The notes under the pieces: generated by a model | What the model saw: the letters and a program-made list of their open reading frames with translations, nothing else | The model's database searches: none | What the model was told of the DNA's origin: nothing | Made by a program: the position numbers and the translations under genes | Shown here: piece by piece, positions 8,637 to 16,434 of the stretch | Numbering within the stretch: the first letter of the stretch is position 1 | How the letters are laid out: each line of letters opens with the position of its first letter | Source: Parcubacteria group bacterium GW2011_GWA2_43_11 | Lineage (GTDB): Bacteria; Patescibacteriota; Minisyncoccia; Phycocordibacterales; UBA12088 | Reading direction: 5' to 3' | DNA length: 39,136 nucleotides | Assembly: GCA_000998805.1 (NCBI GenBank) | Contig: LCFC01000003.1 | Location: 1 to 39,136, forward strand

Positions 8637-8660
8637 GACGCTTTTGGTCTCTAACGGGAT
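8378..8660. mobile_element. GIY-YIG-encoding inverted-repeat element (family 1, putative full-length copy)
   Basis: Left end ATCCCGTTAGAGACAG (8378-8393) and right end GGTCTCTAACGGGAT (8646-8660) are inverted copies and enclose the GIY-YIG gene. The left flank is TTCAT, which is the mscL start codon region; the right flank begins TTCA. Right ends of the miniature copies at 17.8 and 18.0 kb share TTTTGGTCT(C/T)TAACGGGATTC with this one. Confidence 0.75.
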
Positions 8661-8663
8661 TCA

Positions 8664-8722
8664 CCCGTTAGAGACAGGTCACAGAGGACCGTCGGCTATA
8701 TTAGTAATTGTTGGTATTTTTA
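8664..8722. mobile_element. Truncated family-1 miniature element
   Basis: Begins CCCGTTAGAGACAGGTCAC directly after the GIY-YIG element, has a weak GGTC/GACC hairpin and then GTCGG...TTAGTAATTGTT...GTATTTTTAT as in the miniature copies at 17.7-18.0 kb. No right terminal repeat follows, so it is a 5' fragment. Confidence 0.65.
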
Positions 8723-8804
8723 TATTTCACATCTGCTATTGCTATACACTACCTCATGGTGGCATCAAAGACAAATTAGGTTACACTGCTCCATAAGATT
8801 CCAT

Positions 8805-9677
8805 ATGCATACTTCACTTATACTCATTTCAGCAATCTTTATTATGCTCGCCTCACTCAGCGGAGCTGTTTTTGCATGGAAAACCCTTGGTGACTGGTTA
8901 ACACCACGGTTACGATACTTAATAGCCCTTGCTGCTGGAGTGTTCGTGGTAATTATTTATGGATTACTCACTGAAGTATTTCATGAGAGCGGAATTACTT
9001 ACACAACAGTATTGGCGTTTATACTTGGAGCAGTACTCCTTGAAGGCGTTATAAGACTCATGCCAGAAAACACTCACCACCACCACGAGGTAAATTGTGA
9101 TCATCCACACGGTTTCCTCGATGCTCGAAGAATGATGATGGTAGATGCGGTGCATAACATACATGATGGACTCACCCTTGTACCTGCTTTTTTAGTTTCT
9201 CCTGTTGTGGGCTTTGGTACCGCAACAGGTATTCTTCTACATGAAATAGTTCAGGAGATATCAGAATTTTTTATACTAAAAGAAGCTGGGTATCCTGCAC
9301 GAAAAGCACTCCTATGGAATTTTGCTGTTTCATCAACTATTCTTATTGGAATATTATTTGCAATGATACTTGTTGCAACTGAACGTTTTTCTGGACCGCT
9401 CATTGCTTTTTCTGCTGGTGGTTTCTTATACGTACTTTTTCGTGATCTTGGTCCTAGTATTATTTCGCATGCTCATGCAGAAAAAAAATACCTGCAGTAT
9501 GGTATTTCTTTTTGCATCGGCTTTTTACTGATGCTTAGTGTAAACTTGCTTGTTCCGCATGAATTCAACTATGAGGATGAACTACCTCTTCCAGAAGGAT
9601 TTGGCCTCGCCCGCACACTTACATTCACATCGCACACCGCGGTGTGCGTGTTGCAAGGCAACACAATGCGAATGTGA
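8805..9677 (+). CDS. ZIP-family metal transporter
   Basis: Starts at ATG 8805 (MHTSLILISAIF); the ORF-track start at 8739 is not supported. 290 residues. Seven to eight TM segments, a His-rich loop (NTHHHHEVNCDHPHG) after TM3, and the ZIP signature in TM4-TM5: VDAVHNIHDGLTL and GILLHEIVQEISEF, whose His, Asn/Asp and Glu residues form the binuclear metal site. ZIP proteins import Zn2+, Fe2+ or Mn2+ into the cytoplasm. The natural C-terminus should be near LPLPEGFG; the last ~22 residues (LARTLTFTSHTAVCV..) are read from an intergenic palindrome that has extended the frame. A terminator follows at 9725. Confidence 0.9.
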   Translation: MHTSLILISAIFIMLASLSGAVFAWKTLGDWLTPRLRYLIALAAGVFVVIIYGLLTEVFHESGITYTTVLAFILGAVLLEGVIRLMPENTHHHHEVNCDHPHGFLDARRMMMVDAVHNIHDGLTLVPAFLVSPVVGFGTATGILLHEIVQEISEFFILKEAGYPARKALLWNFAVSSTILIGILFAMILVATERFSGPLIAFSAGGFLYVLFRDLGPSIISHAHAEKKYLQYGISFCIGFLLMLSVNLLVPHEFNYEDELPLPEGFGLARTLTFTSHTAVCVLQGNTMRM

Positions 9678-9687
9678 GTGTGCGGGC
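9609..9687. repeat. Long palindrome extending the ZIP reading frame
   Basis: GCCCGCACACTTACATTC is answered by GAATGTGAGTGTGCGGGC, with an inner CGCACACCGCGGTGTGCG palindrome. The outer arms (CCCGCACACT) are the same as in the repeat at 11871-11946, while the inner arms differ. Confidence 0.8.
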
Positions 9688-9724
9688 TTGCACATGGTAC
9701 CAAGTTCATGTCTTTGTTATGGTT

Positions 9725-9753
9725 AAAACATCACTTTTAAGAAGTGATGTTTT
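9725..9753 (+). terminator. Intrinsic terminator after the ZIP gene
   Basis: Perfect 12-bp stem AAAACATCACTT/AAGTGATGTTTT with 5-base loop; A and T runs on both sides make it usable in both directions. Confidence 0.8.
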
Positions 9754-9839
9754 GCTTACGCGCTATGCGCAAGGTCGTTGTGTGTGCGGGCTCGCGTACC
9801 AACACTAGCTTGGAAGTCCGAGCACTCACCAGTCGTTTC

Positions 9840-10451
9840 TCAGTCTACAAGTATCTCTGTGGACTGCGGAAGTCGCTCACGAATAATTTCAATATCATTT
9901 TGGGAAACCGCTGTATTACCTCGAAGATCAAGTTGTGTGAGATTCTGAAGATTACCTATTTCGTAAGGCAAACCTGTAAGGTTGTTATTGGAAAGATTTA
10001 AAACCTCTAGTTTGGTCAGTTGACCTATCTCTGCGGGAACTCCAGTAAACGCATTATATGAAAGGTCAAGCACTACTAATTCTGAGAGATGTCGAATCTC
10101 TGCTTGAAGCGCCCCCTCAAGAATATTGTGAGACAAGTCAAGTTTTTCTATCCCAAGACGTTGAAACACATACTGTGGCACCTCTTGCAAGTTTTGTCCG
10201 CGTAGATTTAGTGTCGCTCCGGCACGAATAGCATCCTCAACGAGTGGCGCTTTTTCTTCCAACCCCTCAGGTGAACTTTGGACGTCCGGCGGAGAAGTTT
10301 GGTCAGTGGTTACCGGTATACGATTTTTTGTATTTTTTTCTACTTCCTGTTCAGGTGGAACTATCTGAGTATTTGCAATATATACCATCCCCACAATTCC
10401 AAGGAGTGCGATTCCGCTTGCTACTGCTAATGTTACGTGTGTGAGTCTCAT
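9840..10451 (-). CDS. Membrane-anchored leucine-rich-repeat protein
   Basis: 203 residues. An N-terminal signal anchor (LAVASGIALLGIVGMVYIANT) is followed by a Pro/Thr/Glu-rich linker (~residues 30-75) and about five LRR units of 22-24 residues: LNLRGQNLQEVPQ, LDLSHNILEG, LDLSYNAFTGVPAEIGQL, LNLSNNNLTGLPYEIGNL, LDLRGNTAVS. The consensus LxxLxLSxNxLTxLPxEI is of the bacterial/plant-like type. LRR arcs bind proteins, so an extracellular binding role is likely, but no partner is visible. It ends near intergenic repeats; the S41 protease gene lies 39 bp upstream on the same strand and may be co-transcribed. Confidence 0.88.
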   Translation of the reverse strand: MRLTHVTLAVASGIALLGIVGMVYIANTQIVPPEQEVEKNTKNRIPVTTDQTSPPDVQSSPEGLEEKAPLVEDAIRAGATLNLRGQNLQEVPQYVFQRLGIEKLDLSHNILEGALQAEIRHLSELVVLDLSYNAFTGVPAEIGQLTKLEVLNLSNNNLTGLPYEIGNLQNLTQLDLRGNTAVSQNDIEIIRERLPQSTEILVD

Positions 10452-10490
10452 TACAAGAATTCTATCACGTATACAGTTTATTTGCAGAAC

Positions 10491-11834
10491 TTACTGTTGT
10501 GAAGCAAGGAAGTCAACAGCAGCATCCACCCAAGGGTCACTTGATGTTGCTGAGTTGGGATCGACTCGTATATCAGGCGTCAATCCCCCGTTCGAGATAG
10601 AGACACCATCCGGTGTATACCAACGTGCTACGGTCACCTTGAGCGAAAGTTCGTCGGTAATACTTACCAATTCTTGCACTGAACCTTTTCCAAAAGTATT
10701 GGTTCCTATCAGTGTCGCAACACCATGCTCTTGTAATGCTCCAGCAAGAATTTCAGAAGCAGAAGCACTTCCTTGGTCAACCAATATCGCTATACGCGGA
10801 ACCGATTCTTTAAATAGCATCCTTCCGTGCGAGGTGTGCACAATCTCTTTCTTTTCCGGACCACTGTACTCACGCACTACGACTGCGCCCTCAGGTAAAA
10901 ACCAACTTGCTATCTGTATGGCTGATTCGATGTACCCGCCAGGATTTCCCCGTAAGTCCAGAATAAGTGATGGTGCGCCACTTTCTACAAAAGACATGAG
11001 CTCTCGCTCAAAAGAAGCAATCGATGTTTGAGAAAAACTAAAGAGTTGCAAGATATAGAAATCCTGCACTTCTGTTTCAATGGGTTCAAGAGAAGGTTCT
11101 GAAGAAACTGGAGTACCATCTGATGTTGCAATAGTTGAAGCTACGGCGATTACAGGCACTTCACGTTCTATCACCGTATGGGCTGTTGAAGGTATCTCAA
11201 TCGTTCCCCGAACTATGGAAACATCGCGAGGTTCTTGCACTTCACTCTGTATAGAGAGCACCACTTGGGTACCACCCTCCCCGCGTATAAGCTTAACCGC
11301 ATCGTCAACAAGCATGCCACCTGTCTCCACCCCATCTATCTTGAGTATTTTGTCCCCCGAAACAAGTCCCGCAGACTCGGCGGGTGATCCCGCAAGTGGA
11401 CCCACCACCACGAGTCCACCATCCCGCTCGCCTATAACTGCACCGATACCTTCGAGTGATCCCTTTGTTGCAATCTTAAAATCTTCTGAAACTTGAGGTC
11501 GCATAAAAACAGTGTATGGGTCATTATAGCTCGCAACCAAGCCCTCTATAGAGCGATACACCCTATCCTCAGCAGGAATTTCTTCCGCAGTACTCGTTCC
11601 GAAAGGAATAAATTTTCGCTCAAGCGTATTCCACACTCTCCAGTAAGGTGTGAAGTCAAACTTTTCACCAGTGCTTCCTATTTGCGCAGTCAACACATCA
11701 CCTTGAATATTGTCAAGAGTTAAAACTTTTTCTGACTCAGCAAGTTGGTTCTGTCCTACATATATACCACCTACAAAAACTGCTCCTAGTGCAACAACGA
11801 AAACACCGAGTAAACTAGCTTTATTCCCATTCAT
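10491..11834 (-). CDS. S41-family C-terminal processing peptidase (CtpA-like)
   Basis: 447 residues from ATG 11834 (MNGNKASLLG); the upstream in-frame start at 11861 lacks support. N-terminal anchor (LLGVFVVALGAVFVGGIYVG), then a helical cap with YNDPYTVFM, a PDZ domain (IGAVIGERDGGLVVVGPLAG..AGLVSGDKILKIDG) and the S41 catalytic domain. The nucleophile Ser is in DQGSASASEILAGAL and the Lys in GTNTFGKGSVQE, the Ser-Lys dyad of this family; LDLRGNPGG is also typical. About 40 residues (VASTIATSDGTPVSSEPSLE) are inserted between PDZ and core. Members trim or degrade envelope proteins from their C-termini. Located outside the membrane. Confidence 0.95.
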   Translation of the reverse strand: MNGNKASLLGVFVVALGAVFVGGIYVGQNQLAESEKVLTLDNIQGDVLTAQIGSTGEKFDFTPYWRVWNTLERKFIPFGTSTAEEIPAEDRVYRSIEGLVASYNDPYTVFMRPQVSEDFKIATKGSLEGIGAVIGERDGGLVVVGPLAGSPAESAGLVSGDKILKIDGVETGGMLVDDAVKLIRGEGGTQVVLSIQSEVQEPRDVSIVRGTIEIPSTAHTVIEREVPVIAVASTIATSDGTPVSSEPSLEPIETEVQDFYILQLFSFSQTSIASFERELMSFVESGAPSLILDLRGNPGGYIESAIQIASWFLPEGAVVVREYSGPEKKEIVHTSHGRMLFKESVPRIAILVDQGSASASEILAGALQEHGVATLIGTNTFGKGSVQELVSITDELSLKVTVARWYTPDGVSISNGGLTPDIRVDPNSATSSDPWVDAAVDFLASQQ

Positions 11835-11870
11835 GGGTATCAGTATACACGTGTACTCCATTAAAACCCA

Positions 11871-11946
11871 CCCCGCACACTAACTTTGTCCCTGTGCCTC
11901 TGGCACGCACCGCAAAGCAGTGTAGGGACAAAGTAAGTGTGTGGGC
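11871..11946. repeat. Long palindrome, CCCGCACACT family, copy 2
   Basis: CCCGCACACTAACTTTGTCC is answered by GGGACAAAGTAAGTGTGTGGG. Outer arms match the repeat at 9609-9687; the inner arms are different. It lies in the 475-bp gap between the S41 gene and zwf, which otherwise holds only a short TGCAGGGTACCCT stretch and the family-2 element. Confidence 0.75.
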
Positions 11947-12009
11947 AAGCCCTGCACCATGTAAGATGCAGGGTACCCTAAACCCCACATGGTTTAAGGG
12001 TGTCTATCG

Positions 12010-12267
12010 TAGGACCTACGCAAGCGGATGCGACCAATTTTTCTTACGACCAAAGGGAGTTAGAAAAATGAAGTACTCTTGTGGTGTAGTTCGAGGCGCG
12101 CAAACAAAATACTACGAGGCGTATTAGGTATACGGTGAGTAGTATTTTGTGTAGCACAACGATGAAATGCGACCAATTTTTCTTATGATTCGCCATTCGC
12201 CATCTGGCGAAGGCGGAGAATTAGAAAAATGAAGTACTCTTGTGGTGCGTCGTTTGCGTAGGTCCTA
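12010..12267. mobile_element. Family-2 miniature inverted-repeat element with TATCG target duplication
   Basis: Ends TAGGACCTACGCAAGCG and CGTTTGCGTAGGTCCTA are inverted repeats. The flanks are TATCG (12005-12009) and TATCG (12268-12272), a 5-bp target duplication. Inside are two direct copies of ATGCGACCAATTTTTCTTA and of TTAGAAAAATGAAGTACTC spaced 139 and 161 bp apart, plus an inner CAAAATACTAC/GTAGTATTTTG hairpin. No ORF of note. Confidence 0.85.
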
Positions 12268-12309
12268 TATCGTGAAAACATTGATATACCATGGTAGTAT
12301 TAGGTCCAC

Positions 12310-13776
12310 ATGGGACGATGCGCCACAATTCAAACCGCAACCGCATTTATCCTGCTTGGGGCAACAGGTGATTTGGCTCAAAAGAAACTTTTACCTGCTC
12401 TCATTGATTTATTCGAAAAAGGTGTCCTTCCAAAACATTTTTACATACTCGCCTTCTCAAGAAGTTCTCTTGATACAGCAGGGTATCGAGAATTCGTAAG
12501 AAAACATATTGAAGCAAAAGGTAAGCAGTACACGCAAAAAAATATTGAGGATTTCCTAGAACTTATTGAATACACCCAAGGAAATTTTGATGAACCTGCA
12601 GCATTTGAGCGCACAAAAGAAATCCTAGAAGTCTACGATGAGCGTATCGGCACCTGTTCAAGCAAGCTTTTTTACCTCGCCGTACCTCCACAGTTTTATG
12701 ATACTATTTTTGAACAGTTGGCCAGAGTCAAACTTGAACAAGCATGTATGGTTGGAGATGGGTGGACACGCATCTTGGTTGAAAAGCCTTTCGGTAGCAA
12801 CCTCGAAAACGCCCAGTACCTTGATGAGAAACTAAACAAACTTTTTCACGAAGAACAAATCTATCGTATCGACCACTACCTAGCTAAAAGTGCACTCCAA
12901 AATATCATTGCTTTCCGTTTTTCAAATGTTCTCTTTGAGGATAAGTGGAACAATGAGTATATAGAGGCTGTCTATATTACCCTTTCTGAAACCATCGACG
13001 TCACTACCCGAGGAGCTTTTTTTGACAAAGTTGGTGCACTTAGAGATGTTGGACAAAATCACATTCTTCAAATGCTCACACTCATAGCCATGGACCATCC
13101 AGAAAAGCTTGAAGCTTCAAATCTACGTCAGAAACGCGCAGAGATTTTAGAAGCATTGCGCATACCAACACACAGCGAGAGTGCGACTGATATTGTGAAG
13201 GGGCAATACGAAGGTTACCAGTATGTGAAAGATGTAGAAAAAGCATCAAAAACTGAAACATATTTTTTGGTAAAAGCGTTCCTTGATACACCACGATGGC
13301 AAGGGGTCCCCTTCTATCTAGAGCACGGCAAATCACTTTCAAAAAGCGAAACAGCAATAACGGTGCGATTTCGTTCAGCAAAAAATTGTGTATGCAATGA
13401 GGGAGAAAAACATAACCATCAAAATATTGTCCGCTTCACTATCTCACCGGAACAAAAAATTTCTGTACAATTCTGGGTTCGCAAGCAGGGCCTTAAGTAC
13501 GAATTGCAACCAAGAGAATTGCTCTTTGACCGTACCACGATACCTCAGGAAGACCGAAAACTTATTTCAGACCCATATGAAGAAGTACTTTTTGACGCCC
13601 TTTGTGGCGACCAAACCTTGTTTGTGAGCAACAAAGAACAGCACGCGGCTTGGAAGTACATTACTGCTATACTCGAACTATGGGAGGATGTCGTGCCACT
13701 CTCGTACGCATCTGGAAGTTTTGGACCAGAATCAAATCTTAAAAAAGAGATTGAGGAATCATTATTATTAACGTAA
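12310..13776 (+). CDS. zwf: Glucose-6-phosphate 1-dehydrogenase
   Basis: 488 residues, the normal length. Oxidises glucose 6-phosphate to 6-phosphogluconolactone with reduction of NADP+ (or NAD+). Visible motifs: N-terminal Rossmann FILLGATGDLAQKKLLPAL (family GASGDLxxRK), LVEKPFGSNL, the substrate and catalytic block RIDHYLAKSALQNI (family RIDHYLGKE; here Ala-Lys-Ser replaces Gly-Lys-Glu, the Lys retained), and GALRDVGQNHILQ. Cofactor choice cannot be settled by eye. It starts 42 bp after a family-2 element and is followed by another (13780-13931), then gnd and pgl on the same strand. The ATG at 12310 has no clear ribosome site. Confidence 0.95.
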   Translation: MGRCATIQTATAFILLGATGDLAQKKLLPALIDLFEKGVLPKHFYILAFSRSSLDTAGYREFVRKHIEAKGKQYTQKNIEDFLELIEYTQGNFDEPAAFERTKEILEVYDERIGTCSSKLFYLAVPPQFYDTIFEQLARVKLEQACMVGDGWTRILVEKPFGSNLENAQYLDEKLNKLFHEEQIYRIDHYLAKSALQNIIAFRFSNVLFEDKWNNEYIEAVYITLSETIDVTTRGAFFDKVGALRDVGQNHILQMLTLIAMDHPEKLEASNLRQKRAEILEALRIPTHSESATDIVKGQYEGYQYVKDVEKASKTETYFLVKAFLDTPRWQGVPFYLEHGKSLSKSETAITVRFRSAKNCVCNEGEKHNHQNIVRFTISPEQKISVQFWVRKQGLKYELQPRELLFDRTTIPQEDRKLISDPYEEVLFDALCGDQTLFVSNKEQHAAWKYITAILELWEDVVPLSYASGSFGPESNLKKEIEESLLLT

Positions 13777-13779
13777 CAT

Positions 13780-13931
13780 GGGACTTACGCAAACGTATGC
13801 AGTTCGACTTGTCCGCCGTAGCTATAGCGAAGGTGGAGGCGCGCACGCAAAATTCTACGAAACGTATGAAAAATACGGTGAGTAGTATTTTGCGTAGTGC
13901 AACGAAGAAATGCGCCGTTTTCGTAAGTCCC
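13780..13931. mobile_element. Family-2 miniature inverted-repeat element between zwf and gnd
   Basis: Ends GGGACTTACGCAAACG and CGTTTTCGTAAGTCCC are inverted. It shares ATACGGTGAGTAGTATTTTG and CAACGA(A/T)GAAATGCG with the 12.0-kb copy. It begins 3 bp after the zwf stop and ends 11 bp before the gnd start. A flanking duplication is not evident. Confidence 0.8.
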
Positions 13932-13942
13932 TAATTGACACT

Positions 13943-14866
13943 ATGAACATAGCATATATAGGACTCGGCAAGATGGGACGAAACATGGTAGAACGACTTA
14001 TCACTCGAGGGTATACCGTCATTGCTTATGATAGTAACCCTGAAGCACGAGTACTAACAGAAAAACTGGGCGCAACCGTAGTGGATACCATAGGCGCACT
14101 TATAAAAAACACCTCCACACCCAGAACTATATGGGTCATGGTACCACATCATGTCGTTGAAACGGTACTTGGAGAATTAAAACCACACCTTGGAAAAGGC
14201 GATACCATTATTGAAGGCGGTAACTCCCCGTTTAAAGAATCGATACGTCGCCACAAAGAGTTTGCGGCCATGGGTGTTGCATTTTTAGACGCGGGAATAA
14301 GTGGCGGACCTGGAGGTGCAAAAGATGGAGCATGTATTATGGTGGGAGGAACACAAGAGCACTACGAAATTCATGAACCTCTTTTTAAAGATCTTGCAGT
14401 TCTCAATGGCTACGCCTACGTTGGGAGCACTGGTGCAGGACATTTTGTAAAAATGGTACACAACGGTATCGAATACGGAATGATGCAAGCACTTGCGGAA
14501 GGTTTTGATATGCTACAGCAAGCCCAGTTTGAAAAGCCACTTCCACTTACTGCCATTGCAAACCTCTACAACCATGGCAGTGTCATAGAGTCACGCCTTG
14601 TTCTTTGGCTCTTGAAGGGATTCGAAACGTACGGAGAAGACTTACGGACGATTACCGGAAGCGCACAAGCAAGCGGAGAGGGTCTCTGGACTGTCAAGAC
14701 AGCAAAAGATATGGGGATTCCGGTTGATGTCATCGAGGGCGCACTTACCGCCCGAAAAAAAAGTCTCACAAGTCCAAGTTATCAAGGTCAACTTATCTCA
14801 GTTATGCGTAACCAGTTTGGTGGACACGATGCGACCTCCCTGCCGGCGGGTAGGAAACACTCATAG
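13943..14866 (+). CDS. gnd: 6-phosphogluconate dehydrogenase, decarboxylating, short form
   Basis: 307 residues from ATG 13943 (MNIAYIGLGKMG). The ORF-track start at 13910 lies inside a family-2 element and is rejected. It oxidatively decarboxylates 6-phosphogluconate to ribulose 5-phosphate. Motifs: GLGKMGRNM (nucleotide binding), DAGISGGPGGAKDGACIMVGG and the catalytic GAGHFVKMVHNGIEYGMMQ with Lys and His-Asn. The ~300-residue length is that of the short (GndA-like, often NAD-linked) class lacking the long C-terminal domain. The last residues (SLPAGRKHS) look like a repeat-derived tail. pgl starts 2 bp after the stop. Confidence 0.95.
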   Translation: MNIAYIGLGKMGRNMVERLITRGYTVIAYDSNPEARVLTEKLGATVVDTIGALIKNTSTPRTIWVMVPHHVVETVLGELKPHLGKGDTIIEGGNSPFKESIRRHKEFAAMGVAFLDAGISGGPGGAKDGACIMVGGTQEHYEIHEPLFKDLAVLNGYAYVGSTGAGHFVKMVHNGIEYGMMQALAEGFDMLQQAQFEKPLPLTAIANLYNHGSVIESRLVLWLLKGFETYGEDLRTITGSAQASGEGLWTVKTAKDMGIPVDVIEGALTARKKSLTSPSYQGQLISVMRNQFGGHDATSLPAGRKHS

Positions 14867-14867
14867 T

Positions 14868-15584
14868 ATGTTGTCACTACATGTAAGCGAGTCGCCTATG
14901 GACGAAGCAGGAGACGCACTTGAAAAAGCCCTTCAAGAACACAAAGGAAAACACATTCTACTTCTTTTCTCGGGGGGTAGCGCACTAGCACTTGTAAACT
15001 ACCTGCATGTCAAACTTCTTTCCTCCCTTCACACCATTTCGGTCCTTGATGAACGATATACCTTTGATGATGATGAAAGTAATTTTTCAACGCTGGAACG
15101 AACATCCCTTTTTGTGCAAGCACAAGAACTCGGAACGCATTTTCTTGATCCACGTCCACGTGAGAACGAAACACTCGAAGACACCGCAAAACGTTTTGAC
15201 CTTGCTTTGAAACATTGGCATGTTATTCACCGAGATGGCGTTGTACTCACCACTATGGGTATTGGACCTGATGGCCACACGTCAGGAATTCTCCCCATGC
15301 CTGAATATACCAAGGATTTTGAAAAACTATTCCTTGATGAAAAAAAATGTGCAGTTGGGTATGAAGTACACCCTGAAAAAAATCCGTATACAAAGAGAAT
15401 TACGACAACAGTCACGTACCTTACACGACATGTCGAACATGCAATCGTTTTTGCTTCGGGTATACCCAAACGAGATGTCCTTCGTAAAATTGTTGCGGGA
15501 GAAGAAGATATTGCTTCTGTACCAGCTATGGTTCTACAACAAATGAAGCATGTTGATCTGTATACAGATCTGTCACTGATATAA
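14868..15584 (+). CDS. pgl: 6-phosphogluconolactonase
   Basis: 238 residues from ATG 14868, one base after the gnd stop, so tightly coupled; the longer ORF-track start would overlap gnd by 143 bp. SugarP_isomerase/DevB fold: LLFSGGSALALVNYL (phosphate loop, family SGGxTP), VLDERYTFDDDESNF (family DERxVxxDxxxSN) and TTMGIGPDGHTSGILPMP (family GxGxDGHTASLFP) with the catalytic His. It hydrolyses the lactone made by Zwf. The cluster zwf-gnd-pgl makes a complete oxidative pentose phosphate branch. Its last 59 bp overlap the convergent ATP-grasp gene. Confidence 0.93.
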   Translation: MLSLHVSESPMDEAGDALEKALQEHKGKHILLLFSGGSALALVNYLHVKLLSSLHTISVLDERYTFDDDESNFSTLERTSLFVQAQELGTHFLDPRPRENETLEDTAKRFDLALKHWHVIHRDGVVLTTMGIGPDGHTSGILPMPEYTKDFEKLFLDEKKCAVGYEVHPEKNPYTKRITTTVTYLTRHVEHAIVFASGIPKRDVLRKIVAGEEDIASVPAMVLQQMKHVDLYTDLSLI

Positions 15585-16434
15585 GATGTTGCTGATATTT
15601 TCTTTGTATCATCTCACAAATTGCACCTGCCACATTAATCTGTGTCACTCTTTCAAAGGTGCGAAATTGCGGGGACATATTTACCTCTATTCGGTAGTAC
15701 ATACCTTCATGCTCCAGTAAATCAACACCAGCAACTGAGAGTCCCGCTACCTGTGTCGCATGTACTGCCAGATCAAGAGCTTGCTGTGGGAGCACCACTG
15801 CCTCTCGTTTTCCTCCAGCACGCACAGTAAGAAAATCTTCACCTTCGTTGTACCGCTTCATCACGCCAAGAGGAATCCCATCAATCACTATAACTCGGAA
15901 ATCAAACCGAATGGGAATATATTTTTGTAACACTACAGGAAAATCAAATTCCTGAATAAAATTATCAAGCTCACCTCTGTTGTGTAGCAACCGCACCTTT
16001 ATCCCCTTACTACCCTCAAGACTTTTAGCAATGATTGGATATTCTACAGCATTGAGTACATTTCGGTGAGAAGAAAAAATAAGCCGGTAGTCCAGAACTG
16101 GTATCCCTTCATCCACTATGGTCGGTGAAAATTTATCAAAATAGGTTGTGTGAGTCGCAAACACGTCTTCAACAATCACTTTATCGTGCTGACGTAGATA
16201 ATTTGCAATAACCGCCATTTCCCTCGCAAGGTCCCCCAAACCACGAAAAAAATACACATCGTACGCAAGAATATCTCTACCATCATTTGCGGTTATCGAA
16301 GTTTGATTGTCAGTAACGGAAAAAACTACATCGGTCGGGGACACCATATCAAGCTGCAAATCTCTCTTTAAAAATTCCTCCTGCAGTCTTGTAGCTGCAT
16401 GACATTTGGTGTTACCCACAAGAAGTGTCCTCAT
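15526..16434 (-). CDS. ATP-grasp ligase, RimK/glutathione-synthase-like
   Basis: 302 residues. N-terminal pre-ATP-grasp domain (~1-95), then ATP-grasp core: YPIIAKSLEGSKGIKV (phosphate-binding glycine loop), FPVVLQKYIPIRFDFRVIVIDG (adenine-binding strand, then RxxVI), GVMKRYNEGEDF, and the Mg-binding AGVDLLEHEGMYYRIEVNMSPQF (family D..E.N.SP). This matches RimK-type ligases that join an amino acid or amine to a carboxylate. The substrate is unknown; options include peptide tailing or a glutamate ligase. Its start codon directly abuts a family-1 element (16435). The gene end overlaps pgl tail to tail. Confidence 0.85.
   Translation of the reverse strand: MRTLLVGNTKCHAATRLQEEFLKRDLQLDMVSPTDVVFSVTDNQTSITANDGRDILAYDVYFFRGLGDLAREMAVIANYLRQHDKVIVEDVFATHTTYFDKFSPTIVDEGIPVLDYRLIFSSHRNVLNAVEYPIIAKSLEGSKGIKVRLLHNRGELDNFIQEFDFPVVLQKYIPIRFDFRVIVIDGIPLGVMKRYNEGEDFLTVRAGGKREAVVLPQQALDLAVHATQVAGLSVAGVDLLEHEGMYYRIEVNMSPQFRTFERVTQINVAGAICEMIQRKYQQHLISVTDLYTDQHASFVVEP
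15555..15570. other. Perfect 16-bp palindrome in overlapping gene ends
   Basis: GATCTGTATACAGATC is its own reverse complement and sits in the 59-bp region where pgl and the ATP-grasp gene both code. It could act as a two-way transcription end or be chance; there is no T run. Confidence 0.5.

Noticed and set aside
11894-12499. Plus-strand ORFs of 77 and 85 residues near 12 kb
   Set aside because: They lie in inverted-repeat elements or overlap zwf out of frame.
6462-14866. Alternative genetic code with TGA as Gly
   Set aside because: TGA ends the sigma, GIY-YIG and cytochrome genes at family-appropriate lengths, so it is a stop.
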